DNA of 64,000 bases, taken from NCBI RefSeq assembly GCF_014196845.1, contig NZ_JACIEM010000002.1, forward strand, positions 186,001 to 250,000, given 5' to 3'. Shown in pieces: positions 44,748-54,433 of this stretch; position 1 is the first letter of the stretch, and every line of letters begins with the position of its first letter. Position numbers and translations under genes: made by a program. The notes below the pieces were generated by a model that worked only from the letters and a program-made list of their open reading frames with translations, did no database searches and was not told the DNA's origin. The stretch comes from Aurantimonas endophytica (GTDB taxonomy: Bacteria; Pseudomonadota; Alphaproteobacteria; Rhizobiales; Rhizobiaceae).

Positions 44748-45920
44748 ATGGACAGTGCCGCTTTCGCCGATTACCTCGCCCGACCCGTCGGCAGCCTCTT
44801 CGGTCACCCGGTCATGCCGACCGAGATCGCGCTGGCCGGGATCGCCCTCCTGTTCTTCTTTCTCTGGCGCAGGGCCGCGCGTCTTGCCGGCCGGGCAGGC
44901 GAGGCAGCCGAGCGGGAGGCGGAGGCCGCCGACCGGCTGGACGCGGTGCTGAAGTCCCAGGCCGAGATCACCGGACGCATGCAGACCATGGCGGAAATCT
45001 TCGGCGCGCGTCAGGCGGACCTCACCCGCACGCTGGCCGAACGCTTCGACGGGCTCACCTCCCGCGTCGGGCAGTCGATCCTGCAGACGACGCACGACAC
45101 CAAGGCCTCGCTCACGGCGCTGGCGGAGCGCCTCGCCGTCATCGACCGGGCGCAGGGCGAGATCCGCGGCCTCGCCGGCGAGGTCGTCCGGCTGCAGGAC
45201 ATCCTGGCCAACAAGCAGTCGCGCGGCGCCTTCGGCGAGGGGCGCATGCAGGCGATCGTCGCCGACGCGCTGCCGAGCGCCGCCTATTCCTTCCAGGCGA
45301 CGCTCTCCAACGGCAAGCGGGTGGATTGCCTGATCCGCATGCCGAACGGCGCCCCGAGCCTCGCCATCGACGCGAAGTTTCCGCTGGAGGCGTTCTCGGC
45401 GCTGCGCGAGGCCGGCACCGATGATGCGCGGGCCTTTGCCGCGAGCCGCATGCGACGCGACATGGACGTGCATGTGAAGGCGATCGCCGAGAAATATTTG
45501 ATCCCCGGGGAGACGCAGGACACGGCCTTCCTGTTCGTGCCCTCGGAAGCCGTCTTCGCCGATCTGCACGAGCATTTCGAGGACGTGGTGCAGAAGGCGC
45601 ATCGCGCCCAGGTCGTCATCGTCTCGCCCTCGCTGCTGCTTCTGTCGATCCAGGTCGTGCAGGCAATCCTCAAGGACTCGCGGATGCGGGCCGAAGCCGG
45701 CCGCATCCAGCAGGAAGTTCGCCTCCTCGCGGAGGATCTGGCGCGTCTCGACGCCCGCGTCACGGCGCTGAAGGGCCATTTCGGCCAGGCCGGGCGCGAC
45801 ATCGACCAGATCCTCGTGTCCACCGACAAGCTCATGCGTCGGGGCGAGCGGATCGAGGCCGTCGGGCTGGGCGACGAGGCCGGCCCGAACGCCTTGCCGC
45901 CTAGGAGCGCCGCCGTCTGA
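44748..45920 (+). CDS. rmuC: DNA recombination protein RmuC
   Basis: 390 residues. An N-terminal membrane segment (IALAGIALLFFFLWRRAARL) is followed by a coiled-coil (residues ~45-150) and the RmuC nuclease-like domain (RGAFGEGRMQAIV, VDCLIRMPNG, LAIDAKFPLEAF). RmuC limits inversion at short repeats in E. coli, with mechanism unknown. Divergent from def, a conserved rhizobial neighbourhood. Confidence 0.92.
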   Translation: MDSAAFADYLARPVGSLFGHPVMPTEIALAGIALLFFFLWRRAARLAGRAGEAAEREAEAADRLDAVLKSQAEITGRMQTMAEIFGARQADLTRTLAERFDGLTSRVGQSILQTTHDTKASLTALAERLAVIDRAQGEIRGLAGEVVRLQDILANKQSRGAFGEGRMQAIVADALPSAAYSFQATLSNGKRVDCLIRMPNGAPSLAIDAKFPLEAFSALREAGTDDARAFAASRMRRDMDVHVKAIAEKYLIPGETQDTAFLFVPSEAVFADLHEHFEDVVQKAHRAQVVIVSPSLLLLSIQVVQAILKDSRMRAEAGRIQQEVRLLAEDLARLDARVTALKGHFGQAGRDIDQILVSTDKLMRRGERIEAVGLGDEAGPNALPPRSAAV

Positions 45921-46083
45921 CGGGCCGGCAAAGCACTGAAGTCTTGTTCAACTTCGTGTGAGCGATTCACCGCACGGAAAATTGCATACGCAACCGTCTT
46001 AAGAAAAAGTAAAAGTCTTCCGCAACCAAACGAAACTGACCGCGTTACTTCGGCTGTCACCGTTTCGTCAAAAGGGGGATGAC

Positions 46084-47616
46084 ATGTGGCGCGGGGCCAA
46101 AATCTTGTTTGCAGCGACGGCATTGGCGGCAACGCCGGTGATGTCGCAGGCACCCGCCGCGCAGCCCTCCGAACTGGCGCTGGCCTATAACGCCCAGACG
46201 GACGCCGCCTTCCGCAAGGGGCTGCAGACGCGTCTTGCTTGGACCGGTGACTATGTCGGCGCTTTCGACGGCACCATCGGTGCAACCTCCCTCAGGGCTA
46301 TCCGCGATTTCCAGGCCCGCCACGGCATGGCTGCGACCGGCATCATCGACGAGCCGATGCTGAAGCTGCTGGTGGACCTCTCCGACAACGCCCAGCGGAG
46401 TCTCGGCGCGACGCTGGTCGACGACGCGGCGACGGGCGCCCGGATCCTGCTTCCGCTTTCGCTGGCAGAGGATCGCGGCGAGACAGAAGTCGGCAATGTC
46501 TGGCGCTCGGCGGACGACGGCATCGAGGTCGAGACGATCCGCATCGCCGATACAGGCCAGACCCTCAACGGGCTGTTCGAGGTCCTGAGCGAGCCGACTG
46601 GCAGCCGCACCGTCTCCGATGCGACGTTCGGGGGAGAGTGGTTCGTTGTCCGCGGCAAGGAAGCCGGCAGGAGCTACTACATGCGCTTCGCCGCCCGCGG
46701 TACCGACCTTCGCGGCTTCTCGGCATCCTACGTGGCCGACGAAGCGGACCGCCTTGCGCCTTACGTCGTGGTCGCGTCGAATTTGTTCGACCCGTTCGCC
46801 GGCGAGCCGCAGGCTCCGGTCGTCGCCGCGAACGAGCCCAATCCCTTCTCTTCGCTCCTTGCCCGCAAGCGGGAGCAGGGCGCGGGCGGGGCCGCCGACG
46901 CGCGCTATGCCATGGCTTCCATCGATCCGGCCCAGCCGAACCTCTTCGAGGTACCCGGCGAGAGCGTGCCGCAGGAAGTGCCGCCGGCACCTGCCTTCGA
47001 CATGGCCGGTTCCGGCTTCCTCGTCTCGCGCGACGGCTGGCTGCTGACCAACGCGCATGTCGTCAATGCCTGCACGACGGTTCTCGTCGGGCAGAGCGAC
47101 GTCGTTTCGCAGACCATCATCGACCCGGCCAACGATCTGGCGCTGATCAAGGTCGACCGGGCGCTCGGCGAGCCGCTGGAGATTTCGACTGCGAAGCCCC
47201 GGCTCGGCGAAGACATCCTCGCCCTCGGTTTCCCGCTTCGCTCGATCCTGGCAGATTCGCTCAACGTCACCCGCGGCAACGTCTCCTCGCTCCTGGGGCT
47301 GATGAACGACGAGCGTTATCTGCAGATCTCGGCTCCCGTCCAGCCCGGCAATTCGGGCGGTCCGCTGATCGATCTCGCCGGCCGAGTCGTCGGCGTGGTG
47401 ACGGCAAAGCTGAACGCGGTCGCGGTGGCGGATGCGACGGGCGACATCCCGCAGTCGATCAACTTCGCGATCCGTCCGGGCGCCGCGACGGCGTTCCTTT
47501 CGGCCAACGGCATCGAATTCGAACCGGCCGACCCGAACGAGGCGCTGGCCAGCGTTCCCGATGCCACGGCCGAGGTGAAGGACTCGATCTTCCCGGTCAT
47601 CTGCGTCGGCGGGTAA
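46084..47616 (+). CDS. Secreted trypsin-like serine protease with peptidoglycan-binding domain
   Basis: 510 residues. A signal peptide (ILFAATALAATPVMSQ) precedes a PG_binding_1 domain (residues ~40-100: GLQTRLAWTGDYVGAFDGTI, SLRAIRDFQARHGM). A middle region of unknown function follows, and then a chymotrypsin-fold protease from about residue 310. The catalytic triad is complete: His325 in TNAHVVN, Asp351 in NDLALIKV and Ser424 in PGNSGGPL. No PDZ domain is present, unlike DegP. It probably acts in the periplasm tethered to the cell wall. AAAAGGGGGATGAC precedes the ATG. Substrate unknown. Confidence 0.85.
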   Translation: MWRGAKILFAATALAATPVMSQAPAAQPSELALAYNAQTDAAFRKGLQTRLAWTGDYVGAFDGTIGATSLRAIRDFQARHGMAATGIIDEPMLKLLVDLSDNAQRSLGATLVDDAATGARILLPLSLAEDRGETEVGNVWRSADDGIEVETIRIADTGQTLNGLFEVLSEPTGSRTVSDATFGGEWFVVRGKEAGRSYYMRFAARGTDLRGFSASYVADEADRLAPYVVVASNLFDPFAGEPQAPVVAANEPNPFSSLLARKREQGAGGAADARYAMASIDPAQPNLFEVPGESVPQEVPPAPAFDMAGSGFLVSRDGWLLTNAHVVNACTTVLVGQSDVVSQTIIDPANDLALIKVDRALGEPLEISTAKPRLGEDILALGFPLRSILADSLNVTRGNVSSLLGLMNDERYLQISAPVQPGNSGGPLIDLAGRVVGVVTAKLNAVAVADATGDIPQSINFAIRPGAATAFLSANGIEFEPADPNEALASVPDATAEVKDSIFPVICVGG

Positions 47617-47728
47617 GCCCTTCCGGTTTCACTCAAGGCCTTATCCGGCATCGCTGCGCGGAACGCCTTGCGGCGTTCGCCCGTTGCGCCTCGTATGGGG
47701 CTGGGCCTCGACGCAATTGGAGCAGATC

Positions 47729-48034
47729 ATGGCCTACCAAGATTCCGACTCGACGCTGATCCGCGGTCAGCAAGACAAGGACACGCTCGAGCATATCGCG
47801 CTCGACGAGACCCGCGGGCCGGCGGACCGCAGCGACAGCGACACGCAGAGCCGGCGCGAGCGCGAAAGCGCCAAGGCGGGTATTGCGCCGAACGGCCAGG
47901 AGCAGATGGCGTCGATCTTCGAGCAGAATGGCGGCAGCGACGGCGACAAGTCGGTCGAGCCGGACAAAGGGAGCTCGCCTGCCGATGCGGATGAGGGGCT
48001 CGCCCAACGGGGCCGTTCGCTTCTCGGCGAGTAA
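47729..48034 (+). CDS. Small, highly charged hypothetical protein
   Basis: About 101 residues from ATG 47729, which follows GGAGCAGATC; a longer frame begins 45 bases upstream. The chain is almost without hydrophobic residues and rich in Asp, Glu, Ser, Arg and Gln (SDSDTQSRRERESAKAG), so it is likely disordered. No family was recognised. It lies between the protease and the nucleotidase gene (convergent). It is a plausible real gene because of its ribosome-binding site and tidy position, but unconfirmed. Confidence 0.55.
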   Translation: MAYQDSDSTLIRGQQDKDTLEHIALDETRGPADRSDSDTQSRRERESAKAGIAPNGQEQMASIFEQNGGSDGDKSVEPDKGSSPADADEGLAQRGRSLLGE

Positions 48035-48089
48035 GGACTTCCGGGAGGCAGTCGCCAATTCAGGCCGCGGCTTCGCCCCGGCCTGACCA

Positions 48090-48809
48090 TCAGCGGATGG
48101 AGCGCAGAAACGTCTTCAAATCGTCGGTGACGTAGTCGATGTGTTCGCCGTCCCGGCCCTCGTGCTCCCAGATCTCGCCGAACGTCTCCTCGAGATTGTT
48201 CGGCACGATCAGCACGGTCTGCATGCCGAGCGCCTTCGGCACTACCAGGTTGCGCGCCAGATCCTCGAACATCACCGCGCGGCCGGCATCCACCCGATGC
48301 AGGCCCATGAACTTGTCGTAGGTCTCGCTCGCCGGCTTCGGCACCAGGCCGGCCGCCACCAGATCGAAGATATCCTCGAAATGGTCGAGAATGCCGAGCT
48401 GGCGCGCCGCCCTCTCGGCATGGCCGCGATCGCCATTGGTGAAGATGAATTTGCGGCCCGGCAGCGCCTTGATCTCGTCGCCGAGGCTCGGATCTGGGTC
48501 GATCCAGGAATAGTCGATGTCGTGGACATATTGCAGGAACGCATCCGGATCGACGTCGTGCTCCTGCATCAGCCCGCGCAGCGTGGTGCCGTAACGGCGG
48601 TAGAAATCCTTCTGGACGACCCGCGCCTCGTCCGGCGGCAGTGACAGGAACTCGGCGACGAATTCCGTCATCCGCAGGTCGATCTGCGAGAACAGGTTCG
48701 AGTGGCGCGGATAGAGCGTGTTGTCGAGGTCGAACACCCAGTCGCGCACATTGGCGAAATCCTGAGGCGTCGCCTCGGCCGTCTGGCGAATCGTGTTGTG
48801 TGCGGTCAT
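48090..48809 (-). CDS. Pyrimidine 5'-nucleotidase (HAD family)
   Basis: 239 residues of the HAD superfamily, close to SDT1/YjjG-type nucleotidases that dephosphorylate pyrimidine monophosphates. Motif I is FDLDNTLYP (nucleophile Asp27, Asp29), motif II the IFTNGDRGHAERA segment, motif III Lys in VPKPASETYDKF, and motif IV FEDLARNL. Found beside argB in many rhizobia; here an EamA transporter gene lies between. Function is inferred from family. Confidence 0.87.
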   Translation of the reverse strand: MTAHNTIRQTAEATPQDFANVRDWVFDLDNTLYPRHSNLFSQIDLRMTEFVAEFLSLPPDEARVVQKDFYRRYGTTLRGLMQEHDVDPDAFLQYVHDIDYSWIDPDPSLGDEIKALPGRKFIFTNGDRGHAERAARQLGILDHFEDIFDLVAAGLVPKPASETYDKFMGLHRVDAGRAVMFEDLARNLVVPKALGMQTVLIVPNNLEETFGEIWEHEGRDGEHIDYVTDDLKTFLRSIR

Positions 48810-48898
48810 GAATTCCGAGGGGTGCGAATCTAAGGCGGCCTTGCCAAGCGCCGCCGAATGGTGGAGCGGAAGCCTGAAGCAAACCTGACAGGTCCGCC

Positions 48899-49801
48899 GT
48901 GCCGCTCTGGATCCCCATTACCATCGCCGCCGCCTTCCTGCAAAACCTGCGCTCCGGCCTGCAGCGACAGCTCAAGGGGCGGATGGGGTCGACAGGCGCC
49001 ACCTTCGCGCGCTTCGGCTTCGGCTTTCCCTTCGCCGTCCTCTATCTTCTGGCGCTGCTGGTCGTCGGCGATCCTTCCATCCCCACGCCCAACGCGACCT
49101 TCCTCGTGGCCGTTGCGGTCGGCGGCGTGGCGCAGATTCTCGCCACCTTCCTGCTCGTCTATCTCTTCGCCTTCCGCAACTTCATGGTCGGCACGGCCTA
49201 TTCCAAGACCGAGCCGGTGCAGGCGGCGATCTTCGGCCTGATCCTGCTCGGCGAGACCGTCACCTGGCTTGCCTTCGCCGCGATCCTCGCCGGCGCCTTC
49301 GGCGTCGCGCTGATCTCGGTCGCGGGGCGCGGGAATGTCAGGATCGGCAAGGCGCTGTTCTCGCGCGAGGCGGGGATCGGCGTCCTCTCGGGCGCGCTCT
49401 TCGGTATCTCGGCCGTCTGCTTTCGCGGCGCGTCCCTGTCGCTGGAGGATGGCGGCGTGCTGATCCGGGCGGCGACCACGCTGGTCTTCGCGACCGGCAT
49501 CCAGACGCTGGTGATGCTCGCCTGGATGCTGCTGCGCGACCGGGCCGAGCTCGCCGCCGTCGCGCGCGCCTGGCGGCCGGCGCTGCTCGTCGGTCTGGTC
49601 GGGGTGGCCGGCTCGGCCGGCTGGTTCACTGCGATGACGCTGGAGAAGGTCGCCTATGTCCGTGCGCTGGGCCAGATCGAGCTGGTCTTCACCTTCGCCT
49701 CGTCGGTGTTCTGGTTCCGCGAGAAGATCGCCCGGCTCGAGCTCGTCGGCTGCCTGATCATCGGGGCCTCGATCCTGACGCTGCTCGGCGCGGCGACCTG
49801 A
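48899..49801 (+). CDS. EamA/DMT family transporter
   Basis: 300 residues with ten predicted membrane helices in two EamA repeats, starting at GTG 48899 (GTG-CCG-CTC-TGG). Visible helices include LLALLVVGDPSI, FLVAVAVGGVAQILATFLLV and, at the end, LVGCLIIGASILTLLGA. DMT transporters export metabolites such as amino acids or nucleotide sugars; the substrate is unknown. Divergent from the nucleotidase and convergent with argB, 4 bases between ends. Confidence 0.83.
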   Translation: MPLWIPITIAAAFLQNLRSGLQRQLKGRMGSTGATFARFGFGFPFAVLYLLALLVVGDPSIPTPNATFLVAVAVGGVAQILATFLLVYLFAFRNFMVGTAYSKTEPVQAAIFGLILLGETVTWLAFAAILAGAFGVALISVAGRGNVRIGKALFSREAGIGVLSGALFGISAVCFRGASLSLEDGGVLIRAATTLVFATGIQTLVMLAWMLLRDRAELAAVARAWRPALLVGLVGVAGSAGWFTAMTLEKVAYVRALGQIELVFTFASSVFWFREKIARLELVGCLIIGASILTLLGAAT

Positions 49802-49805
49802 CGGG

Positions 49806-50702
49806 TCAGCGCACGATCAGCGTGCCCGCCCCGTGCTCGGTCAAAAGTTCCAGCAGCACCGCGTGGCGGGTCTTGCCGTTGAGGATGACCACGCCGTCGA
49901 CGCCGCGGTCGATCGCCTCGATGCAGGTCTCGACCTTGGGGATCATGCCGCCGGAAATTGTCCCGTCGCGGATCAGGCTGCGCGCCTCGGCGACCGACAG
50001 TTCCTTGATCAGCTGACCGCTGCGGTCGAGAACGCCCGGCACGTCGGTGAGAAACAGGAGGCGCGAGGCCTGCAGCGCGCCGGCAATGGCGCCGGCGAAG
50101 GTGTCGGCGTTGATGTTGTAGGTGGCGCCGTCGCGGCCGGGCGCGACCGGCGCGATCACCGGGATCATCTCGGAGCGCGCCAGGAGGTCGAGCAGCGTCC
50201 GGTCGACCTCGACGGGTTCGCCGACGAAGCCCAGATCGATCACCCGCTCGATGTTGGAGTCGGGATCGACGACGGTCTTCCGGGCCTTCTCGGCAAAGAC
50301 CATGTTGCCGTCCTTGCCGCAGAGCCCGATCGCCCACTCGCCCTCGGCGTTGATCAGCGCGACGATCTCCTTGTTGATCGAGCCGGCGAGGACCATCTCG
50401 ACGATCTTCACCGTCTCCTCGTCGGTGACCCTCAGGCCGCCCTCGAAGCGCGACTCGATCCCCAGCTGGGTCAGCATGCGGCCGATCTGCGGGCCGCCGC
50501 CATGCACGACGATCGGGTTGATGCCGGACTGCTTGAGCAGGGCGATGTCGCGGGCGAAGGCCTTGCCGAGTTCGGGATCGCCCATGGCATGGCCGCCATA
50601 CTTCACGACGACGGTCTTGTTCTCGTAGGCCTGCATGAAGGGCAGGGCCTCGGCGAGCACCCGGGCGCGGCTTTCGCCGTTTTCGGTGGAGGCTTGGGTC
50701 AT
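49806..50702 (-). CDS. argB: Acetylglutamate kinase
   Basis: 298 residues; second step of arginine synthesis. Family motifs: [14 protein letters not shown] with the phosphate-binding lysine, [13 protein letters not shown], and [19 protein letters not shown] near the end. The full amino-acid-kinase fold is present. The usual rhizobial neighbour, the pyrimidine nucleotidase gene, lies one gene away. Confidence 0.95.
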   Translation of the reverse strand: MTQASTENGESRARVLAEALPFMQAYENKTVVVKYGGHAMGDPELGKAFARDIALLKQSGINPIVVHGGGPQIGRMLTQLGIESRFEGGLRVTDEETVKIVEMVLAGSINKEIVALINAEGEWAIGLCGKDGNMVFAEKARKTVVDPDSNIERVIDLGFVGEPVEVDRTLLDLLARSEMIPVIAPVAPGRDGATYNINADTFAGAIAGALQASRLLFLTDVPGVLDRSGQLIKELSVAEARSLIRDGTISGGMIPKVETCIEAIDRGVDGVVILNGKTRHAVLLELLTEHGAGTLIVR

Positions 50703-50896
50703 GAACGGTCTGCCCTGCTTATGGCGTGCCGGCGGCTTCTAGCTGGAAACGGCGGGAAGCGAAACTACCCACGCGACGGCGCAGCAAAGACGGCGAGCTG
50801 CGCCAGAGTGTCGCTCGGGCGCGAATATGGCGAGAATCGCTGGCAGGGCGTGTTTCGCGGCCAACTTATCCTCAGGCGACATCCGAGGGAGCCCGC

Positions 50897-51463
50897 ATGC
50901 CCACCATCTTCAACCGCCTGGTGCTTTGCGCCCTCTTCGTTCTCGCCGCCTTGCCCGCTTTCGCGCAGGACAGCTGGCTTCAGGCGCGGGCACCGGGCAC
51001 GCATCTCCTGATGCGCCACGCGCTCGCCCCGGGGACCGGCGACCCGGCGGGATTCGCGTTGGGCGATTGCGCCACGCAGCGCAACCTTTCAGAGGCTGGG
51101 CGCCGGCAGGCGCGGCAGATCGGCGAGCGTCTGCGCAGCAACGGCGTTGCCGTCGATGTCGTGCTGACTAGCCGCTGGTGCCGTTCGAGCGAGACCGCCG
51201 AACTGCTCGGCGTCGGACCCGTGACCTCCGAGCCGGCGATCGACACGTTCTTCCAGAACCGCCAGACGGCGCCCGACCAGACCGCAGCGCTGAAGGCGCG
51301 ACTCACCGGGCTCGACGCGGCCGGACGGAAGGCCGTGCTGGTCACCCATCAGGTGAACATCACCGCGCTGACCGACATCTTCCCGGCTTCGGGCGAGATC
51401 GTGCTGATCCGCCTCGATCCGGATGGCGGGATCGGCGTTGCCGGCCGCATCCGCCCGGAATAA
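50897..51463 (+). CDS. Secreted histidine phosphatase superfamily protein
   Basis: About 188 residues from ATG 50897 (GAGGGAG upstream); a longer frame adds 57 unlikely residues. A signal peptide (LCALFVLAALPAFAQ) directs it to the periplasm. The branch 1 histidine phosphatase motif is LLMRHALAPG (RHA rather than RHG), followed by LSEAGRRQARQIGERL, SRWCRSSETAEL and VTHQVNITAL with the second catalytic His. Substrate unknown. It converges on prpE with a 3-base gap. Confidence 0.83.
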   Translation: MPTIFNRLVLCALFVLAALPAFAQDSWLQARAPGTHLLMRHALAPGTGDPAGFALGDCATQRNLSEAGRRQARQIGERLRSNGVAVDVVLTSRWCRSSETAELLGVGPVTSEPAIDTFFQNRQTAPDQTAALKARLTGLDAAGRKAVLVTHQVNITALTDIFPASGEIVLIRLDPDGGIGVAGRIRPE

Positions 51464-51466
51464 AGC

Positions 51467-53368
51467 TCAGCCTTCCACCGCCCGTTTCACGTCGTCGATC
51501 GCCGCCGGGTCCTCGATCGTCGCCGGCATGTCGAATTCGTCCCTGTCGACGATCGCCTTCATCGTGCGCCGCAGGATCTTGCCCGAACGCGTTTTCGGCA
51601 GCCGATCCACCACGATGACGCGCTTGAACGCCGCCACCGGCCCGATCCGGTCGCGCACCAGGGCGACCAGCTCGCGCTCGATTTCCGAGCGATCCTGACG
51701 GCTGGCGTTCTTCAGGACGACGAAGCCGCAGGGCAGTTCGCCCTTCAGTTCGTCGCGCATGCCGATGACGGCGCATTCGGCGACAGCCGGATGGCCGGCG
51801 ACCGCCTCCTCCATCTCGCCGGTCGACAGGCGGTGGCCGGCGACGTTGATGACGTCGTCGGTGCGGCCCATCACGTAGACATAGCCTTCCTCGTCGACGA
51901 ACCCGGCATCGGAGGTCGAGTAGTAACCGGGATAGGCCTCGAGATAGCTTTCGCGGAACCGGTCGTCGGCGTTCCAGAGGCTCGGCAGCGCGCCGGGCGG
52001 CAGCGGCAGCTTCAGCGCGATCGCGCCCATCTCGTTGGCTTCGACCGCCTGGCCGAACGCGTCGAGGATCCGGATGTCGAAGCCCGGCATGGCGACGCCG
52101 GGACTGCCCCGCTTGACCGGCAAGAGGCCGAGCCCCTTCGGGTTAGCGGCGATCGGCCAGCCGGATTCCGTCTGCCACCAATGGTCGATCACCGGGCAAC
52201 CCAGCGCCTCTTCGGCCCAGATCAGCGTCTCGGGATCGGCACGCTCCCCGGCGAGGAACAGCGCCTCGAATTTCGACAGATCGTAGCGCGCCGGCAGCTG
52301 GCCTTCCGGATCCTCCTTCCGCATCCCTCTTATCGCCGTCGGCGCGGTGATCAGGGCCTTGGCGCCATGCTCGGCAGCAACGCGCCAGAACGCTCCGGCA
52401 TCCGGGGTGCCGACCGGCTTGCCCTCGTAGAGGATGGTCGTCGCGCCGCGCAGCAGAGGCCCGTAGACGATGTAGGAATGCCCGACCACCCATCCGACAT
52501 CCGAGGCGCAGAAGAAGGTCTCGCCTTCGTCGGTGTCGAAGATCGCCCGCATCGACCAGGACAGCGCGATCATGTAGCCGCCATTGTCCCGCACCACGCC
52601 CTTAGGCTTGCCGGTCGTGCCGGACGTGTAGAGGACGTAGAGCGGGTCGGTCGCCTTGACTGGCACGCAGGGAACGTCCCGGCCTGCGTCGATCGCCGCC
52701 AGGCCCGCCGCGCGCAGGGCGGCCCAGTCATGGTCGCGGCCCGAGACCATGCTGCACTCGAGTTCCAGGCGCTGCAGGATGATCGTCGCGGAGACTTTGT
52801 GGGCGGCAAGGTCGATCGCCCGGTCGAGCAGCGGCTTGTATTCGACCTTACGGGTCGGCTCGAGTCCGCAGGATGCCGACAGGATCACCTTCGGCGTCGC
52901 GTCGTCGATGCGCGTCGCCAATTCCGGCGCGGCGAAGCCGCCGAACACCACCGAATGGATGGCTCCGACCCGCGCGCAGGCCAGCATGCTGACGATCGCC
53001 TCCGGCACCATCGGCATGTAGATGAGAACCCTGTCGCCCTTGCCGACGCCGAGATCGGCGAGGGACGCCGCGAGCGCCTGAACCTCGCGCAGAAGGTCGC
53101 GATAGCTGATGTGCCGCTGGCGCCCTGTGATGGCGGAATCGTGGATCACCGCGATGGCGTCGCCGCGCCCCGCCTCGACATGCCGGTCGAGCGCGTTGAA
53201 ACAGGTGTTGCATTCGCCGTCCGGGAACCAGTGCCCGTAGACGCCGGCGGCAGGGTCGAAAGCCCGCGTCGGCTTCCGTGTCCAGGTGATGTCCTCTGCA
53301 GCGGCGAGCCAGAACCCCTCCGGGTCGCGGCGCCAAGTGGCATAGGTCTCGTGGTAGCGGCTGGTCAT
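51467..53368 (-). CDS. prpE: Propionyl-CoA synthetase (propionate-CoA ligase)
   Basis: 633 residues, an AMP-forming acyl-CoA synthetase of the PrpE/Acs group. An N-terminal ACAS domain (YHETYATWRRDPEGFWLAAA) is followed by the AMP-binding P-loop VLYTSGTTGKPKGVV, and WWQTESGWPI in the acyl pocket. The C-terminal KTRSGKILRR holds the acylation-regulated lysine. The pocket Trp-rich motif and N-terminus favour propionate over acetate. Upstream, 261 bases contain a 13-base palindrome (53526-53538) but no other gene. Confidence 0.9.
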   Translation of the reverse strand: MTSRYHETYATWRRDPEGFWLAAAEDITWTRKPTRAFDPAAGVYGHWFPDGECNTCFNALDRHVEAGRGDAIAVIHDSAITGRQRHISYRDLLREVQALAASLADLGVGKGDRVLIYMPMVPEAIVSMLACARVGAIHSVVFGGFAAPELATRIDDATPKVILSASCGLEPTRKVEYKPLLDRAIDLAAHKVSATIILQRLELECSMVSGRDHDWAALRAAGLAAIDAGRDVPCVPVKATDPLYVLYTSGTTGKPKGVVRDNGGYMIALSWSMRAIFDTDEGETFFCASDVGWVVGHSYIVYGPLLRGATTILYEGKPVGTPDAGAFWRVAAEHGAKALITAPTAIRGMRKEDPEGQLPARYDLSKFEALFLAGERADPETLIWAEEALGCPVIDHWWQTESGWPIAANPKGLGLLPVKRGSPGVAMPGFDIRILDAFGQAVEANEMGAIALKLPLPPGALPSLWNADDRFRESYLEAYPGYYSTSDAGFVDEEGYVYVMGRTDDVINVAGHRLSTGEMEEAVAGHPAVAECAVIGMRDELKGELPCGFVVLKNASRQDRSEIERELVALVRDRIGPVAAFKRVIVVDRLPKTRSGKILRRTMKAIVDRDEFDMPATIEDPAAIDDVKRAVEG

Positions 53369-53629
53369 GCGGTTCCTCCCCGACGCGCCGCCGGCTTGCC
53401 GCCGGTCTTCGTGTCGCCCGCAATCTATCGGGCCGTCGAGCGGAACGGAACTGCTGCTTTCGCCTCAGCCACAACGTCGATAGCCGTCCGCAACGAGTGC
53501 GGAGTCACCCGGAAGCGACACCTTCTTCCCTAAGGGAATATTCGGCAGCGCACTGCGCTCTTTCCCGTTGCCAGAACCCCGCAGCCGCTGCAGCATCGAT
53601 CCCCGTTCAGGTTGTGGGCGGGCCGGCAG

Positions 53630-54433
53630 ATGTCGCGACGGACAGGAAGACGTGCTGCCTTGCTGGCCTTGATCCTCGCGGCCGCAACCGCGCCGACGGA
53701 TGCGCTGGGCGGTGCCTGGACCCTGCCGAAAGGAACCGGCCAGGCGATCGTCACCGGCCTCTATTCGACGGCCGACAGCATCTTCGATGCGCAGGCAAAT
53801 ATCGCCGAGCGACCGGATTTCGAGAAGGGCACGGTCAGCCTGCTGCTGGAATACGGCCTGACCGACAGCCTGACCCTGCTTGGCACCGGGGAATTCGGCG
53901 GTGAGCGCGACGGCAACCTGCCGGCGGCGCGGCCTGCACTGTTCGACGCCTCGCTCGGCGCCCGCCTGGCTCTGTTCGAGGACAACGGGATCGTCGTCTC
54001 CGGCCAGCTCTCGGGCCGGCTGAAACGGGCCCAGGCCGTCGGCGACGAGGGCTTTGCCGGCCTCGACTGGACCGCGCCGCAGATCGAGCCGCGGCTGCTG
54101 GCCGGCTACGGCTTCTCGCTCGGGGACTATCCCGCCTTCGTCGACACCCAGGCCGGCTATCGCCTGGCACTCGGCGACGGTCCCGACGAGGTCAGGCTCG
54201 ACCTCACCTTCGGCATCAGGCCGTGGGACGACATCCTGCTGCTGGCGCAAAGCTTCTCAACCATCTCCGCCGGCGGGGACGGCGATAGCTACGCCTATCA
54301 CAAGACGCAGGGGTCGCTCGTCTACGATCTCAACGACCGCTGGTCCCTCCAGGCCGGCGCCTTCGCGACGGTCGCTGGCCACAACGCCTTGCGGGAGCGG
54401 GGGCTGATCAGCGCCGTCTGGTATCGCTTCTGA
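53630..54433 (+). CDS. Probable outer-membrane beta-barrel protein of unknown function
   Basis: About 267 residues from ATG 53630. A positively charged N-terminus and hydrophobic core (LLALILAAATAPTDALG) form a signal peptide. The mature chain has alternating polar/hydrophobic strands separated by turns (GQAIVTGLYSTADS, SLLLEYGLTDSLTLLGTGEF, LSGRLKRAQA, QAGYRLALGDGPDEVRLDLT) and ends in Trp-Tyr-Arg-Phe, the terminal aromatic typical of outer-membrane barrels. No family is named. Its last 26 bases overlap the 3' end of the opposite-strand membrane gene. Confidence 0.65.
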   Translation: MSRRTGRRAALLALILAAATAPTDALGGAWTLPKGTGQAIVTGLYSTADSIFDAQANIAERPDFEKGTVSLLLEYGLTDSLTLLGTGEFGGERDGNLPAARPALFDASLGARLALFEDNGIVVSGQLSGRLKRAQAVGDEGFAGLDWTAPQIEPRLLAGYGFSLGDYPAFVDTQAGYRLALGDGPDEVRLDLTFGIRPWDDILLLAQSFSTISAGGDGDSYAYHKTQGSLVYDLNDRWSLQAGAFATVAGHNALRERGLISAVWYRF

